A stretch of 64,000 bases of DNA, taken from NCBI RefSeq assembly GCF_000350085.1, contig NZ_CAUM01000111.1, forward strand, positions 26,662 to 90,661. The letters are read 5' to 3'. Every line of letters starts with the position of its first letter. Within the stretch, counting starts at the first letter, position 1. This document shows positions 63,047-64,000 of this stretch, piece by piece. The position numbers were made by a program, and so were the translations under genes. The stretch is from Mesorhizobium metallidurans STM 2683 (GTDB lineage Bacteria; Pseudomonadota; Alphaproteobacteria; Rhizobiales; Rhizobiaceae). The notes under the pieces were generated by a model. The model had not been told where the DNA came from. It worked only from the letters and a program-made list of their open reading frames with translations, and made no database searches.

Positions 63047-64000
63047 ATGGCTCTCCACTTTACCGCTGGCGGTTCCGCCAGCGAAGTCGCAACCGCCGGC
63101 TTCAACCTGGTTGATGTTCAAACCGTCGAGCAGCTCAACGAATTGCCAGAGGGATCGAAAGGCCTGATCTGGCTCAACGAGGGCGAAGGGGTAACCCAGT
63201 CCTTTATCGACAAAGTCACCCCCTTCATCGGCAATCCGAAGCTGTATGGGTTTTTTCTCGTCGATGAGCCGGATCCCACCGGCAAGTACCACACCAAGGT
63301 GGATGCGGCCGATCTGAAGGCGGAATCGGACTATATCCATTCCCAGGTGCCTGGCGCCAAGACCTTCATCACCCTGATGGACATGGGCTCTGCCGCAAAC
63401 CCGAACTATTCCAACACCTACAACCAGGCCAACACAGGTATCGATCTGTTCGGCTTGGACCCTTATCCGGTGCGCACGGGCTCAAGCACCGTCGACTACG
63501 ACATGATCGACAGATCCGTGGCGGCCGCGGTGGCCTCTGGCATCCCGATCAGCCAGATCGTTCCGGTCTATCAGACGTTCGGCGGCGGCAATTGGACGAC
63601 CAATACGGGCGGCAAATATGTCATGCCCTCGACGGACCAGTTGCAGACCATGATGGACCATTGGGAGAAGCTGGTCCCCAATCCCGCCTTTGATTTCGCC
63701 TACGCCTGGGGCCAGCAAGAAGGCGACACCGCGCTTGAGAACTCTCCGACCCTGCAGGCCTTCTTCAGGGAACACAATCTGAGTGATGCCGGGACATCGA
63801 CTGACCCCACAACGCCAACTGTTCCCACCACGCCGACTGACCCCACAACGCCAACTGCTCCCACTGCGCCGACCGACCACACGACGCCAACTGCCCCCAC
63901 CGAGCCAACTGCCCCCACCGAGCCGACTGCTCCCGCCGAGCCGACTGCTCCCACCACCCCCACTACGCCCACTACCTCGCCTGCCAATGATATTTCGGAT
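63047..64000 (+). CDS. Secreted glycosidase-like protein with Pro/Thr repeats (3' end cut by window)
   Basis: 318 visible residues, open to the window edge. The first about 245 residues look like a TIM-barrel glycosidase: GLIWLNEGEG, LYGFFLVDEPDPTGK with Asp73-Glu74, then FITLMDMGS, LFGLDPYPVRTG and FDFAYAWGQQEGD. There is no signal peptide, which fits type I secretion by the exporter encoded at 38-41 kb. From residue about 250, Pro- and Thr-rich units (for example TAPTEP) form a linker to a further domain outside the window, perhaps a calcium-binding secretion module. Substrate unknown; a glycan-processing role beside a polysaccharide locus is likely. Confidence 0.75.
   Translation, partial: MALHFTAGGSASEVATAGFNLVDVQTVEQLNELPEGSKGLIWLNEGEGVTQSFIDKVTPFIGNPKLYGFFLVDEPDPTGKYHTKVDAADLKAESDYIHSQVPGAKTFITLMDMGSAANPNYSNTYNQANTGIDLFGLDPYPVRTGSSTVDYDMIDRSVAAAVASGIPISQIVPVYQTFGGGNWTTNTGGKYVMPSTDQLQTMMDHWEKLVPNPAFDFAYAWGQQEGDTALENSPTLQAFFREHNLSDAGTSTDPTTPTVPTTPTDPTTPTAPTAPTDHTTPTAPTEPTAPTEPTAPAEPTAPTTPTTPTTSPANDISD
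63798..63975 (+). repeat. Tandem Pro/Thr-coding repeats
   Basis: Imperfect units related to ACTGCTCCCACCGAGCCG and ACTGACCCCACAACGCCA recur about ten times within the secreted glycosidase-like gene. They encode a PT-rich linker and are prone to expand or shrink. The opposite strand gives a Val/Gly-rich frame that is only a shadow. Confidence 0.8.

Noticed and set aside
63798..63990. Regularly spaced short repeats as a possible CRISPR array
   Set aside because: Units are contiguous, in frame and code for a Pro/Thr linker; there are no unique spacers and no cas genes.

Overview
The window looks like a chromosomal segment of a rhizobial alphaproteobacterium, most likely Mesorhizobium or a close relative. 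This is inferred from the high GC coding style, typical rhizobial housekeeping genes (class III cyclase with TPRs, DUF971, DUF1289, TIGR02281-type aspartic protease, HWE kinase, ExoF/ExoP-type export proteins) and short palindromic intergenic repeats of the kind scattered through such genomes. No rRNA, tRNA, CRISPR array or intact insertion sequence was seen. Both ends cut a gene: a cytochrome P450 at the left and a secreted glycosidase-like protein at the right.

Left part (1 to about 27.8 kb) is mostly ordinary core genome: P450 with an extra C-terminal region, adenylate cyclase, L,D-transpeptidase, rhodanese, hydrolase/MarR divergent pair with a visible operator, molybdenum cofactor genes (moaA, mobA, mobB), a polar amino-acid ABC transporter lacking an adjacent ATPase, an AlkD-like protein, Lrp regulator, uracil-DNA glycosylase, GST, nuclease, a DivJ/PleC-like histidine kinase, cobT and dusA. 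Two scars interrupt it: an acetyltransferase gene truncated next to an orphan protein gene (18.36-20.3 kb), and a decayed junction of an SDR fragment and a sugar-binding-protein fragment (27.9-28.34 kb).

From about 29.2 kb to the right end lies an accessory surface-polymer and secretion island. It opens with a biosynthetic cluster (29.2-37.7 kb): an adenylation-carrier-thioesterase protein, a stand-alone NAD-synthase-like amide ligase, an asparagine-synthase-like amidotransferase, an AMP ligase and an acyl carrier protein, all co-directional, with a PrmC-like methyltransferase facing them. This set is the best candidate for an undescribed system; it predicts carrier-bound carboxylates that are amidated and perhaps N-methylated. 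Next come a type I secretion ABC transporter and adaptor (38.0-41.2 kb), and a leftward operon for an aminodideoxy sugar, its lipid-linked initiation and outer-membrane export (47.5-41.3 kb). Then follow a response regulator, an HWE kinase broken by a homopolymer frameshift, a LuxR-type regulator and a UDP-glucuronate 4-epimerase (48-52.8 kb).

The last leftward operon (62.2-53.2 kb) encodes a glycosyltransferase, a Wzy-like polymerase, a second AsnB-like amidotransferase, an ExoP/Wzc-like co-polymerase with a degenerate kinase domain, and a fusion of a kinase-like P-loop domain to a Wzx-like flippase. Together these look like a complete Wzx/Wzy-type polysaccharide locus. The signal-peptide-less glycosidase-like protein at the right end is a plausible cargo of the type I exporter.
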